The notes under the pieces are model-generated. The model was not told where the DNA came from. It ran no database searches and worked only from the letters and a program-made list of their open reading frames with translations. Source: Alkalinema sp. CACIAM 70d (GTDB taxonomy: Bacteria > Cyanobacteriota > Cyanobacteriia > Leptolyngbyales > Leptolyngbyaceae). Taken from it: a stretch of 64,000 nucleotides of DNA. The stretch spans positions 18,532-82,531 of the forward strand of contig MUGG01000214.1 of the NCBI GenBank assembly GCA_002148405.1. The letters are read 5' to 3'. Positions 26,231-35,137 of the stretch are shown here, in pieces. The position numbers and the translations under genes are program-made. The stretch's first letter is position 1; every line of letters starts with the position of its first letter.

Positions 26231-26940
26231 GACGCGATCGTCCCATCGGGCATGATTGCACCCTGCAAGTCAGCATCCTTCAAAATCGTGCCCGTTAAAT
26301 CTGCGTTTTGCAAATTGGCGTTGCGTAAGGTTGCTCGTCTGAGGTCGGCATAGCTGAGGTCGGCTCCGGTTAAATTGGCTCCGGTCAAATCTACCGCTGG
26401 TAAATCCCGTCCGACGGTGCGATGCATATTAGCGCGGCAAAACTTAGCCCCTGCAAGATCCGCATTGCAGAATAACACCCCGTGCAACGTGGCATAGCTC
26501 AGATCGGCCCCTTGCAAATTGGCGTTTTGAAAATCCGTAGGATGGGCGGTACTGGATTGCAAGTCTGCATCGTAGAGGATGGCTTTCACTAAACTGGCGT
26601 GGCTCAACACCGCACCATTCAGGGTCGCTTTGCAGAGATTGGCCCCATCCAAACAAGCATTGACGAAATTCGCCCCACTCAGATCCGCTTCTCGCAGAAT
26701 CGCCCCTTGTAAATTTGCGCCGATTAAATTCGCTCCCCACAAAATGGCTTCACTTAAATTCGCTGACTGGAACCAGGCTTGGGTTAAATCTGTTTTGCCC
26801 AGCCGCGCTTGACGCAAGTCCGATCGACTGAAATTTGCCCCTTGGAGGTTTAAATTTGTTAACTCGGCCTCTTGCAAATTGAGTTGCAAAAAGTCTCGTT
26901 CTCCACGGAGATAACAGGTAATCAGATCGGTTATGTTCAT
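26227..26940 (-). CDS. Pentapeptide repeat protein
   Basis: From the ATG at 26940 (MNITDLITCYLRGERDF) the protein has 237 residues; the open frame runs further to 26985 but that extension carries no family homology. After a short helical start, nearly all of it is A(D/N)LxX pentapeptide repeats such as LNLQGANFS and GADLSYATL, which form a right-handed quadrilateral beta-helix. There is no signal peptide, so it is probably cytoplasmic. Some relatives act as DNA-gyrase-interacting proteins, but the role of most is unknown. Confidence 0.9.
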   Translation of the reverse strand: MNITDLITCYLRGERDFLQLNLQEAELTNLNLQGANFSRSDLRQARLGKTDLTQAWFQSANLSEAILWGANLIGANLQGAILREADLSGANFVNACLDGANLCKATLNGAVLSHASLVKAILYDADLQSSTAHPTDFQNANLQGADLSYATLHGVLFCNADLAGAKFCRANMHRTVGRDLPAVDLTGANLTGADLSYADLRRATLRNANLQNADLTGTILKDADLQGAIMPDGTIAS

Positions 26941-27230
26941 ACACACACAGCTATACGCGGATTGATAGAACAATTCAAAAAACAATTCAATCGAGCAATG
27001 TCAGGGTCAGCGTCACCAGTCTCCGTGCGTCACACGGATCTGTGCGCTACGAGTCTGATCCAGTGCTTATTCAGTAATGCGTCAGGGATTGCAGGTAAAG
27101 CCTATCACTGGACAGGATATCACCAACGATATAACAACGACATCACCATAACAACGACATCACCAGGAGTATAGCCAGAAGACCAACCCGCGTCTCTGGC
27201 TCAGCGAGCTTAGATTCATCGTTCCATGAT

Positions 27231-27266
27231 AATTCACTGTTCTACTATATAGAGATATAGTGAATT
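27231..27266. promoter_or_regulatory. Nested palindromes upstream of sqr
   Basis: AATTCACT (27231-27238) and AGTGAATT (27259-27266) form an outer inverted repeat, and CTATATAGAGATATAG (27245-27260) is a second one inside it. They lie about 140-180 bases before the sqr start and suit a dimeric regulator such as the ArsR protein encoded at 28769-29365. That link is inferred. Confidence 0.45.
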
Positions 27267-27408
27267 TTGTTGAGAGATTTGAATAAAAATCTTGAGAAAT
27301 CATTAACTCAGCCCTTCGATCGCGGGGATCTTCATTAAGATCGATAGAATATATTACCCGACGGTAGTATGTTAAGACTTGCTGTGTTTCGCTCCGGAGT
27401 CAATTCCT

Positions 27409-28698
27409 GTGTCTTCTACCGTGAACTCTGCGCAAAATCCATCTTCCACCACTAGTGCTGCTGGTAAACACCATCAAATCGTGATTGTCGGCGGAGGAGC
27501 CGCAGGCATTACCGTTGCGGCGCAACTACTCAAGCAGTCCCGATCGTTAGATGTGGCGATCATTGAACCCTCGGCGAAGCATGATTACCAACCGGGGTGG
27601 ACTCTTGTAGGGGGTGGCGTTGCGCCCCTGTCCGACTTTGTGCGGGATGAAAAAGCGGTGATCCCTCCTGGTGCAAAGTGGTTGCAAACGGCTGTGGCTA
27701 GCTTTGATCCCGCTCAAAATACCCTCACCACGATCGACGGCCAGCAGATTCACTACGATTACCTGGTGGTCTGTCCTGGGATTCAAATCAATTGGCATTT
27801 GATTAAAGGACTCAAGGAAGCCCTGGGCAAAGGCGGTGTCACGAGTAACTATTCCAAAGAATTTGTCCCCTACACCTGGGAAACCATCCAAAACTTTAAA
27901 GGGGGCAACGCGATCTTCACCCACCCCGCTACGCCGATTAAATGTGGGGGCGCGCCGCAAAAAATTATGTATATGGCCGACGATGCCTTCAAAAATCGCG
28001 GTCTGGGCAGCAAAACTAACGTGACTTTCTGCATTGCTGGCCCCAAAATGTTCCCGATCGCGCCCTACTCGGCAACGTTGGATCAAGTTGTGGCTCGCCG
28101 GGGCATTACGCCAAAATTCCTGCATAACCTGAAGGAAATTAAAGCCGATACGAAGGAAGCGGTTTTTGATGTTACCTCTGCCGACGGCGTGCAGGAAGTC
28201 ACCCTGCCCTACGACATGATTCATGTGACGCCGCCCATGAGTCCCCCCGACTTCATCAAGCAAAGCCCCTTCGCCAACGAAGCGGGCTGGGTGGATGTCC
28301 ACAAACACACCTTGCAGCACAACCGCTACCCCAACGTCTTTTCCCTAGGGGATGCCTCCTCTCTGCCCACCTCCAAAACCGCTGCCGCCGCCCGCAAACA
28401 AGCCCCTGTTCTGGTACACAACCTGTTGGCGGTGATGAATTCCCAGCCCTGCGATGCCCAGTACAACGGCTACACCTGCTGCCCGTTGATTACCGGCTAC
28501 CAATCGGCCATGATGGCGGAATTTGACTACGACGGTAATTTAACCCCGTCCTTCCCCCTCGATCCCACCAAAGAGCGCTACATCATGTATCTAGCCAAGG
28601 TGCACGTTCTGCCCTGGCTCTACTGGAACCGCATGTTGACGGGCGAAAGCTTTGAGGCCGATGTGTTTAAACCCCTGAAAAAGCTGGCGGGTTGGTAA
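27409..28698 (+). CDS. sqr: Sulfide:quinone oxidoreductase, type II-like
   Basis: The preferred start is GTG at 27409 (CGGAG site about 9 bases before), giving 429 residues; TTG at 27379 is an alternative. The FAD-binding N-terminus is VIVGGGAAGITVAAQLL, and redox-type cysteines occur in VVCPGIQ, IKCGGAPQK and YTCCPLI, with DYQPGW and VFSLGDASSLPTSKTA. KCGGAPQK and the CC region match the mitochondrial/bacterial type II SQR group. The enzyme oxidises sulfide and passes electrons to plastoquinone, for detoxification or sulfide-fuelled photosynthesis. It faces a convergent ArsR-family gene and lies 3.6 kb from the low-oxygen cluster. Confidence 0.92.
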   Translation: MSSTVNSAQNPSSTTSAAGKHHQIVIVGGGAAGITVAAQLLKQSRSLDVAIIEPSAKHDYQPGWTLVGGGVAPLSDFVRDEKAVIPPGAKWLQTAVASFDPAQNTLTTIDGQQIHYDYLVVCPGIQINWHLIKGLKEALGKGGVTSNYSKEFVPYTWETIQNFKGGNAIFTHPATPIKCGGAPQKIMYMADDAFKNRGLGSKTNVTFCIAGPKMFPIAPYSATLDQVVARRGITPKFLHNLKEIKADTKEAVFDVTSADGVQEVTLPYDMIHVTPPMSPPDFIKQSPFANEAGWVDVHKHTLQHNRYPNVFSLGDASSLPTSKTAAAARKQAPVLVHNLLAVMNSQPCDAQYNGYTCCPLITGYQSAMMAEFDYDGNLTPSFPLDPTKERYIMYLAKVHVLPWLYWNRMLTGESFEADVFKPLKKLAGW

Positions 28699-28768
28699 GT
28701 GGTTGGCAGCACTCAGTTTAAGTGGTTGGTAGCACTTAGTTTTGGTAGCACTTAGTTTTTAGTAGCTC
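28699..28768. repeat. Stuttered repeat between sqr and arsR stops
   Basis: The 70-base gap consists of imperfect copies of GTTGGTAGCACTTAGTTTT, repeated about three to four times with drift. No separate terminator hairpin is apparent. Confidence 0.7.
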
Positions 28769-29365
28769 TTAGTTAAAGTTACCGGCTTCTTGCAGCCATT
28801 CTGTGGGGGGAAGACGGCGGTAGGTGCCATCTTTGCGGCTCATGAGTTGATAACCAATCAATTCCCGACGCAAGGTGGCGCAGTCTTCGTGGTGCTGCTT
28901 GAGAATGGCGTTGATTTCTTTTTCGGAATAATCCCGATCGGGTTCAATTTTTTGGACTAGCCATTTCAGCAAGACAAACCGCTTTTTGCGGGCCGCAGGA
29001 ATGCTGAGGATGCGATCGTTTTCGACAAAGGCTTTCAATACCGTGGTTTCCCAAGCTTCTGGTTGCACCGATTGCGCCAGGGTTTTGAGTTGTTCGGAGG
29101 AGAGGAGGTCACGGCTGAGCAATTGAAGTTGTTCGGAGTTGAGCCGGTAGAGATGGGTATTGCCTTCGGGATTCAGCAGCACCAAGTTTAGAGACTTCAG
29201 CTTGGCGAGGTGGTGGGAGATGGTAGGCGCTTTGAGATGTAGCAGAGCGGCCATTTCTTCCACACTACATTCACGCTGGGCCAGTAGCCCTAGCAGTTTT
29301 AGTCGAGTTTCGTCGCTCAGGACTTTGAAGAAGTCCAGGAGGGTTTGTAGATTCTCAGGGGCCAT
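28769..29365 (-). CDS. ArsR-family transcriptional regulator with C-terminal DUF2087
   Basis: The 198-residue protein has an ArsR-type winged helix (residues about 8-85: FKVLSDETRLKLLGLL, CSVEEMAALL, APTISHHLAKLKSL, LYRLN) and a C-terminal DUF2087 domain (FVENDRILSIPAARKKR to LPPTEWL). ArsR-family dimers are usually repressors relieved by metals or by oxidised or sulfur-modified cysteines. It contains few cysteines (ECSVEE and CATLRR), so the signal is unclear. Placed convergently with sqr and with a strong palindrome at its own start, it could control itself and sqr. Confidence 0.9.
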   Translation of the reverse strand: MAPENLQTLLDFFKVLSDETRLKLLGLLAQRECSVEEMAALLHLKAPTISHHLAKLKSLNLVLLNPEGNTHLYRLNSEQLQLLSRDLLSSEQLKTLAQSVQPEAWETTVLKAFVENDRILSIPAARKKRFVLLKWLVQKIEPDRDYSEKEINAILKQHHEDCATLRRELIGYQLMSRKDGTYRRLPPTEWLQEAGNFN

Positions 29366-29389
29366 GGGGCATTACCGGAAATACAGTTG

Positions 29390-29426
29390 ATTAGATACTT
29401 ATCTAATTAGAATTCTATCTAATTAG
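29390..29426. promoter_or_regulatory. Operator-like palindromes upstream of the arsR gene
   Basis: ATTAGATA-CT-TATCTAAT (29390-29407) is a perfect 8-bp inverted repeat about 25 bases upstream of the ATG at 29365. Next to it TATCTAATTAG occurs twice in the same orientation (29400-29410 and 29416-29426). This is typical of an ArsR self-operator. The same palindrome was not found before sqr. Confidence 0.65.
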
Positions 29427-29445
29427 TTCCGGGAATGTCCACTCG

Positions 29446-29489
29446 ATGAGGCTTGCACTCGATGAGGCTTGCACTCGATAAGGCTTGCA
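29446..29489. repeat. Tandem repeat, about 16 bp, three copies
   Basis: CACTCGATGAGGCTTG occurs twice and CACTCGATAAGGCTTG once, in direct succession, upstream of the pentapeptide-repeat gene starting at 29545. Confidence 0.85.
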
Positions 29490-29544
29490 ATAGTATTCCA
29501 CCGTTTATAAGTGACAATGAAGGGATTGAGTGGGAGGCGGCTAC

Positions 29545-30129
29545 ATGGCGATCGAAAGTCTGCGTCGGAGTTGGAGCAATCCGTGCGGGACGAGCATCGG
29601 GCATAGACTACAAAGCGGGCATAGACTACAAAGATTGTGGCGTTTTGGTATTTGCTTGATCATGCTCCTGGTAGGATTCTGGTTGAACCTCGCCCCTGCT
29701 CAAGCGTTGGACTATCCCCCGCCCCTGTCCTACAGCAACGCGGATTTAAAAGGCCAAAATTTTTCGGGGCAGGTTTTGCGCACGGCGGAGTTTTCCAATG
29801 CCAATTTGGAAGATGCCAACTTTAGCGCGGCGGATCTGCGTGGGGTCGTCATGAGTGCATCGGTGTTGACGGGCACCAATCTCCACGCAGCGAACTTAGG
29901 CAATGCCTTGATGGATCAGGTGAAGTTTAAGCAAACGGACTTGAGTGATGCCATTCTGACGGAAGCAATTCTCCTGCACTCCACCTTTGAAGCGATCGAC
30001 ATTACAGGGGCCGACTTCACCGATGCCATTTTGGATGGGGCGCAGATAGCTAAGCTTTGCCAAATCGCAGGGGGCACCAATTCCATCACCGGGGTTAGTA
30101 CTAGAGACTCCCTCGGCTGCCTGGATTAG
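29545..30129 (+). CDS. Exported (thylakoid-lumen type) pentapeptide repeat protein
   Basis: From the ATG at 29545 (GGGAGGCGG site 5 bases before) the protein is 194 residues. A basic N-terminus encoded partly by duplicated GGGCATAGACTACAAAG units precedes a hydrophobic segment ending APAQA, a signal-peptide cut site. About 20 pentapeptide repeats follow (LKGQNFSGQVL, FSNANLEDANF, ANLGNALMDQV, ITGADFTDAIL). The C-terminal Cys pair (KLCQIAGGTN, LGCLD) is typical of the thylakoid-lumen TL17-like group. The role is unknown. Confidence 0.82.
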   Translation: MAIESLRRSWSNPCGTSIGHRLQSGHRLQRLWRFGICLIMLLVGFWLNLAPAQALDYPPPLSYSNADLKGQNFSGQVLRTAEFSNANLEDANFSAADLRGVVMSASVLTGTNLHAANLGNALMDQVKFKQTDLSDAILTEAILLHSTFEAIDITGADFTDAILDGAQIAKLCQIAGGTNSITGVSTRDSLGCLD

Positions 30130-30332
30130 GTGGCTCAGATTTCCACGGGGCCAGTACCTGTTTCCAATAACCTTTTCAGATACTCTTGCCTTTTCAGATA
30201 CACTTTGTTAGTGAGCTAGGGAATTTGTGTGCTGGTGACTGAATTCTGGTGATCTGGGTCACTAGGTTTAAATCCTCTGGGTCAATCCTCTGCGACCGTT
30301 TGTTAACGCTTTCCGCCCATTCTGTCAGTCCC
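30130..30332. other. Intergenic region before purK
   Basis: About 200 bases hold no separate gene. The purK frame is open to 30249, but that leader does not look coding. A short duplication (TTTTCAGATACTCTTGCC then TTTTCAGATACACTTTG) is present. Confidence 0.4.
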
Positions 30333-31520
30333 ATGGTGAATTCCAATCCTGTTCAACAAACTGTACCGACTCAAGTACAACGGGTTGGAATCATTGGCGG
30401 AGGGCAATTAGCCTGGATGATGGCTGAAGCAGCCCAAAAACTAGGCATTGAACTAATCGTACAGACCCCCCATCCCACCGATCCTGCCGTCACGATCGCG
30501 CGGGAATCGATTTTTGCCCCCGTCGCCGATGCAGACGCCACAGCAACCTTGGCGCAACGCTGCGATGTGATTACCTTTGAAAACGAGTTTGTCGATCTGC
30601 CTAAGTTGAATCGACTAGCGCAGGAGGGCGTTATTTTTCGTCCCGGACTCAATTGCCTAACGCCCTTGCTGGACAAGTACCACCAGCGCTGTTTTCTGCG
30701 CCACCGGGACTTGCCGACCCCCGATTTTTCGCTCTTGCCCACTTCCCCCTATCCGCTGATTCCCAACCGCCTGCCCTGTGTGCTGAAAACGCGCCGCCTG
30801 GGCTACGACGGCTACGGCACCTTCATCGTTAAGACGGAGGATCAGTTTGAAGAGTTGATCTATAAAATTCCCGTCGATGCCCTGATGCTGGAAGAGTTTG
30901 TGCCCTTTACCCGCGAGTTGGCGGTGATGGCGGCCCGATCGCTCAGCGGGGAAGTGGTGGTCTATCCGATCGTGGAAACCCAGCAGGAAAACCAAGTCTG
31001 TCGGCGGGTCTTTGTACCGACGGATCTGTTGCCACGGGTAGAACAGCAAGTCCATGCGATCGCCCAAACCATTCTGGAAAGCTTGCAGTATGTGGGGATC
31101 CTGGGGATCGAATTATTTCTGACAGAGGACGATCGGGTCTTGGTGAACGAGATTGCTCCCCGCACCCACAATTCCGGCCATTACACCTTGGATGCCTGCC
31201 AAGTCTCCCAGTTTGAACAACAGTTACGCGCGGTCTGTGGCTTACCCCTGGGCAGTCCGGCGTTGAATTGTACTGGGGCAGTGATGGTTAATCTGCTGGG
31301 CTTTGAAAGCTCCAGTGGTGACTATGCCCAACAACGCCAGCAGCTAGCGGCCATTCCTAACGCCCAGGTGCATTGGTACGGTAAAACAGAATCTCGCCCA
31401 GGCCGCAAGTTGGGGCATGTTACGGTGCGGCTATTCCAGGAAGAGAATTTAGCCGAGACCTCGATCGCCCTAGCCCAGGAAATTGAGCGCATTTGGTATC
31501 CTGCCCAGACCTCGAGTTAA
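30333..31520 (+). CDS. purK: N5-carboxyaminoimidazole ribonucleotide synthase (ATPase subunit)
   Basis: From the ATG at 30333 the protein has 395 residues, the usual PurK length; the longer frame to 30249 lacks homology. It shows the ATP-grasp order of PurK: VGIIGGGQLAWMM at the start, DKYHQRCFLRHRDLPTPDF, VLKTRRLGYDGYGTFIV, MLEEFVPFTRELAVM, and the end of the active site ILGIELFLTE with APRTHNSGHYT. It carboxylates AIR in purine synthesis using bicarbonate and ATP. The 6S RNA candidate lies directly downstream, as in other cyanobacteria. Confidence 0.95.
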   Translation: MVNSNPVQQTVPTQVQRVGIIGGGQLAWMMAEAAQKLGIELIVQTPHPTDPAVTIARESIFAPVADADATATLAQRCDVITFENEFVDLPKLNRLAQEGVIFRPGLNCLTPLLDKYHQRCFLRHRDLPTPDFSLLPTSPYPLIPNRLPCVLKTRRLGYDGYGTFIVKTEDQFEELIYKIPVDALMLEEFVPFTRELAVMAARSLSGEVVVYPIVETQQENQVCRRVFVPTDLLPRVEQQVHAIAQTILESLQYVGILGIELFLTEDDRVLVNEIAPRTHNSGHYTLDACQVSQFEQQLRAVCGLPLGSPALNCTGAVMVNLLGFESSSGDYAQQRQQLAAIPNAQVHWYGKTESRPGRKLGHVTVRLFQEENLAETSIALAQEIERIWYPAQTSS

Positions 31521-31575
31521 CCGCTGCCCCCCTGCTGCCTTCCGGCCAAACTAGCCAATCCCGGCCTCCACCGTT

Positions 31576-31581
31576 TACAAT
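31576..31581 (+). promoter_or_regulatory. -10 box of the 6S RNA candidate
   Basis: TACAAT ends about 6-7 bases before the predicted first base (about 31588) of the folded RNA. The -35 region is not obvious. Confidence 0.5.
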
Positions 31582-31587
31582 ACTGGA

Positions 31588-31775
31588 AGGTTCACGGCTA
31601 CGTTGGTGACTGCCAATAATGTTTTTTGATCTATGTCTTTTCTTATAAGGGAACCTCACGGATCTTGCGGCAGTAGACTGAGCTTGTACTCAGAAACTTT
31701 ATGCGAGATATAACGGTACCCACCTGGTTTAAGCCAGGTCTAAAACTGAGGTAAGACGGCGCAGCGGTGAACCCA
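31588..31775 (+). ncRNA. ssaA: 6S RNA (ssaA/ssrS) candidate
   Basis: About 188 bases after purK fold like 6S RNA. The 5' segment GGTTCAC (31589-31595) pairs with GTGAACC (31767-31773), with further GC pairs beside it, making the closing stem. The middle carries CTGAG/CTCAG and ACCTGG/CCAGGT hairpins around an AT-rich bubble. Length agrees with the known 185-nt cyanobacterial 6Sa RNA. 6S RNA binds RNA polymerase holoenzyme and adjusts promoter use; adjacency to purK is, as I recall it, common in cyanobacteria. Ends are approximate. Confidence 0.7.
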
Positions 31776-31921
31776 CCTAAGCAATTTGGTTAAACATTTG
31801 GCATTGGTATGCAAGACGCTGACAAAAGTCAGTCTTTAGATCTCAACTGGATTCAGTTGAGTTTTTAGTTTTTAGGCAAGTTTTTAAACCACGATCGCTG
31901 TAACGAGGATCAGTTAACCGC

Positions 31922-33283
31922 TTGCAAGAAAGATGGTCGCTCTTAGCAGGTTACGGTAAGGTTAAAAGTAACTCAACTTCTTTTGCGGGAAAGATTGTTC
32001 CATTGAACCTTTTGTCATTACCGATCGCTGCTCCTAGCGCTGTTTCTCGGGTTTGTTTAGACAACGGTTTGACCCTGATTCACCACCAAATGACTGCGAC
32101 CGATGCGATCGCAGTGGATGTCTGGGTGAAGGCCGGTGCAATTTTGGAACCCGATGACGCTTCGGGCATGGCGCACTTTCTGGAACACATGATTTTTAAG
32201 GGCAGCGATCGCCTTCTGCCCGGAGATTTTGACGCCATTATTGAAAATCACGGTGGCACCACCAACGCAGCCACAGGGCAGGATTACGCTCATTTTTTCC
32301 TAGTTTGTGGGGCGCATTCCCTGGGGGAAACGCTGCCCTGTTTGGCGGAATTACTTCTAAATGCGGCGATTCCCGATGAGGAATTTGAGCGGGAACGGGA
32401 AGTCGTGTTTGAAGAAATGCGCCAAGCCTATGACAACCCCGACTGGCTGGGCTTCCAAGCGCTGTTGGAAATGGTGTATCAACGCCATGCCTATGGTCGA
32501 TCGATTCTGGGAACGACCGAAACCTTGATGCGGATGACCCCGGAGCGCCTGCGCCAGTTCCACCGATCGCGCTACCAGCCGGAACATATGACGGTGGTGA
32601 TCACGGGCAATCTCAGCCAAGCGGAGGCCATCCAAGCCGTCAGTCAAGCTTTCCACACTTTCCCAACGCCCACGCCCTTTGATCCCTACCAGTCCGATGC
32701 CGAACCGCCGATCGTGGGAATTCGCCGTCAAGTCTTGCAACTGCCCCAGGCGGAACAGGCGCGGCTGATGCTGGCTTGGATTGCACCGGGATCCCAATCG
32801 AAGCGCGATCGCTGGTCGGTGAAAGGTTTGGATCTACTCTCTGTGCTGTTGACCGAGGGACGCACCTCGCGCCTCGTGCGGGAATTGAGGGAGGAACGTA
32901 ATCTCGTGCTGGATGTCAGCGCCGCTGTTTCCATGCAGCAGGATTCCAGCATTTTTACGATTACGGCTTGGCTGGATCCCGAGGATTTAGATCGGGTAGA
33001 GGCCATCATCGGCGATCGACTCTCGGAGTTGACCCATGCGCCCATTACACCCACGGAACTAAACCGAGCCAAGCGGCTCATTTGCAACGACCACGCCTTT
33101 TCCTCGGAGTCGCCCAGCCAAATTGCCAGTCTCTACGGTTACAACCACACCTTGGCAGAACTGGAAGCAGCGCTGACCTATCCCGACGATATCCGATCGT
33201 TTGTTTCCGGCGATCTCTGTAATATTGCCAGCCAGTTTCTCTCGCCGTACCACTATGCAGCGGTGATTGTACGCCCGGAGTAG
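31922..33283 (+). CDS. M16-family zinc metallopeptidase
   Basis: The frame gives 453 residues. The inverse zinc motif is HFLEHMIFKG (HxxEH) near residue 86, and downstream EREVVFEEMRQAYDNP supplies the third ligand Glu. Both the M16 active and inactive-type subdomains are present (LTLIHHQ, then MTVVITGNLSQ, and RLVRELREERNLVLDVSA). Such enzymes degrade small peptides, including in plastids and mitochondria presequence processing. The true start is uncertain: the TTG at 31922 is poor, and a start near 32003 (TTG) would remove a doubtful leader. Not in an operon. Confidence 0.88.
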   Translation: MQERWSLLAGYGKVKSNSTSFAGKIVPLNLLSLPIAAPSAVSRVCLDNGLTLIHHQMTATDAIAVDVWVKAGAILEPDDASGMAHFLEHMIFKGSDRLLPGDFDAIIENHGGTTNAATGQDYAHFFLVCGAHSLGETLPCLAELLLNAAIPDEEFEREREVVFEEMRQAYDNPDWLGFQALLEMVYQRHAYGRSILGTTETLMRMTPERLRQFHRSRYQPEHMTVVITGNLSQAEAIQAVSQAFHTFPTPTPFDPYQSDAEPPIVGIRRQVLQLPQAEQARLMLAWIAPGSQSKRDRWSVKGLDLLSVLLTEGRTSRLVRELREERNLVLDVSAAVSMQQDSSIFTITAWLDPEDLDRVEAIIGDRLSELTHAPITPTELNRAKRLICNDHAFSSESPSQIASLYGYNHTLAELEAALTYPDDIRSFVSGDLCNIASQFLSPYHYAAVIVRPE

Positions 33284-33304
33284 ACCTGTCGAAGTCTGCA
33301 AACA

Positions 33305-33346
33305 AAAATCCCCGATCGCTTTTGTTAGAACGATCGGGGATTTTAT
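33305..33346. terminator. Bidirectional-type terminator hairpin
   Basis: AATCCCCGATCG and CGATCGGGGATT make a perfect 12-bp stem with a 12-base loop. A-rich bases precede it and TTTTAT follows it. It ends the M16 peptidase transcript and could also serve in the opposite direction. Confidence 0.8.
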
Positions 33347-33374
33347 TGAATTGATTGACTTGAGCTGGGACTCT

Positions 33375-33485
33375 GATCCCCCTATCCCCCCTTAAAAAAG
33401 GGAACCAGAAAAAGGAGAGCACTAGAGCTTCAAAGTTCCTTTTTTACTTCAAAGTCCCCCTTATTCAGGGGGATTTAGGGGGGTT
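33375..33485. repeat. Palindromic CCCCCTTA dispersed repeat, copy B
   Basis: Read on the minus strand, it begins GAACCCCCCTAAATCCCCC, contains CCCCCTGAATAAGGGGG and ACTTTGAAG, and ends with TTAAGGGGGGATAGGGGGATC. This is the inverted counterpart of copy A (21468-21581). It lies between the M16 gene and ndhB. Confidence 0.8.
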
Positions 33486-33526
33486 CGAATCCATTCGTTA
33501 GACGCTGTCAATCACAGCCACGGAGC

Positions 33527-35137
33527 TTACTTCACCTTAGGAGCGACTGTACTGACGATCGGTGCTTTCGCGATCGACGTCGCCGAAGCATCCACAGGAG
33601 ATTCCGCCAAGGTTTTTGCCTTGGTCACCGCTTGCAACATCGGCGTCTTCGCCACAGCAGCATCAGAGAAGGCAAACAACGGATTGGACAGAATCCCCGC
33701 GATCGACGTAGCCACCAGGGAAATAATCAGCCCCACTTGCAGCGGACGCATCCCCGGCAGATCCCAAGTCACCGGCGGGTAATTCTTCACCGCTTCCGAC
33801 ATTTCCTGCGGTTCCTTGACCACCATCATCTTGACCACACGGATGTAGTAGTAGATGGAGATCACACTCGTGACCAAGCCCAGCAGCACCAAGCCATAGG
33901 CTCCCGCTTGCCAACCAGCCCAGAACAGGTACAACTTCCCAAAGAAGCCCACCAGCGGCGGAATGCCCCCCAGGGAGAGCAGGCAAATCGACAGCGCTAA
34001 GGTCAACAGCGGATCCTTCTGGTACAGACCGGAGTATTCGCTAATCTGATCCGTCCCGGTTCGCAGCGAGAACAGAATCACGCAACTGAAAGCACCCAGG
34101 TTCATGAACAGGTAAGCCAGCAGGTAGAAAATCATGCTGGAGTAGCCCGCATTGGTGCCAATCACCAACCCGATCATGATGAAACCCGCTTGACCGATCG
34201 ATGAGTAGGCCAGCAGTCGCTTCATGCTGGTTTGCGCTAGGGCCACCACGTTGCCCAGCACCATACTCAAAATCGCCAAGGCGGTCATGACAAAGCGCCA
34301 TTGATCATCCACCAAGGGGAAGGCCGTTACCAGTAAGCGAATTGCCAGGGCAAACCCGGCTGCTTTGGATCCTACGGATAGAAAAGCTACTACGGGTGTA
34401 GGCGATCCTTCGTAAACATCCGGCGTCCACTGGTGGAACGGAACCGCCGCGATCTTGAAGGCGATACCCGCGATCGCAAACACCAGGGCAATCACCAGAC
34501 CGATGGACGATCCCAGATCTGCACTAGCAATGTGAGCAGCAATCTCGCCCAGCTTGGTTTGCCCACCGGACAGACCATAGAGCAGCGAAGACCCGTAGAG
34601 GAAAATCGCCGAACTGGAAGCCCCAATCAGCAAATATTTCAGCGCCGCTTCGTTCGATCGGGGATCCCGCTTGGTGTATCCCGTCAACAAATAAGAGGCA
34701 ATACTCAACGTCTCCAACGAGACAAAAATCATGACTAACTCATCTGCGCCCGAGAGAAACATCCCCCCCAGCGTTGCAGTGAGTAGGATGGTGACAAACT
34801 CTGACAACGCCGTTCCTGACTGCTCGACATAGCGTACAGACATGAGGATGGTCACCGCTGCCGAAAGGGCAACGATCCCCCGGAAGGCGACACTCAGCGC
34901 GTCCCCATTAAAGCCACCCAGGAAAGAAATCGGATTCGCGACATTCCACTGTGTGGTGTAGAGCGCAACCACTGCCGCAAGAAGACCCGCGATCGCAACG
35001 TAGGGCGTCCACTTCGCGGAGTTAGTCCGTCCCACAATCAGATCGCCAACAATGACAATCATCAACGTGGTGATGACGATGCCTTCTGGCAGGATGACGC
35101 CCGCATTCAATTGACTGGCAAGGCTTGCAAAATCCAT
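33527..35137 (-). CDS. ndhB: NAD(P)H-quinone oxidoreductase subunit 2 (NDH-1)
   Basis: The 536-residue polytopic protein matches NdhB: about 14 membrane segments, ELVMIFVSLETLSIASYLL and GYTKRDPRSNEAALKYLL in the early part, KIAAVPFHQWTPDVYEGSPTP, and SLGGIPPLVGFFGKLYLF further on. This is the antiporter-like subunit of NDH-1, used in respiration, cyclic electron flow and CO2 uptake. Length is close to the usual 520-525 residues. The C-terminal tail (about residues 505-536) is Ala/Thr/Lys-rich and less conserved. It stands alone, as ndhB often does in cyanobacteria. Confidence 0.95.
   Translation of the reverse strand: MDFASLASQLNAGVILPEGIVITTLMIVIVGDLIVGRTNSAKWTPYVAIAGLLAAVVALYTTQWNVANPISFLGGFNGDALSVAFRGIVALSAAVTILMSVRYVEQSGTALSEFVTILLTATLGGMFLSGADELVMIFVSLETLSIASYLLTGYTKRDPRSNEAALKYLLIGASSSAIFLYGSSLLYGLSGGQTKLGEIAAHIASADLGSSIGLVIALVFAIAGIAFKIAAVPFHQWTPDVYEGSPTPVVAFLSVGSKAAGFALAIRLLVTAFPLVDDQWRFVMTALAILSMVLGNVVALAQTSMKRLLAYSSIGQAGFIMIGLVIGTNAGYSSMIFYLLAYLFMNLGAFSCVILFSLRTGTDQISEYSGLYQKDPLLTLALSICLLSLGGIPPLVGFFGKLYLFWAGWQAGAYGLVLLGLVTSVISIYYYIRVVKMMVVKEPQEMSEAVKNYPPVTWDLPGMRPLQVGLIISLVATSIAGILSNPLFAFSDAAVAKTPMLQAVTKAKTLAESPVDASATSIAKAPIVSTVAPKVK

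Noticed and set aside
27547..28320. 257-codon minus-strand frame inside sqr
   Set aside because: Shadow frame opposite a confidently identified sqr; no ribosome-binding site or domain.
33470..33500. GGTTCGAATCC, looking like a tRNA T-arm
   Set aside because: No acceptor, D or anticodon arms fit around it; it is the edge of dispersed repeat copy B.
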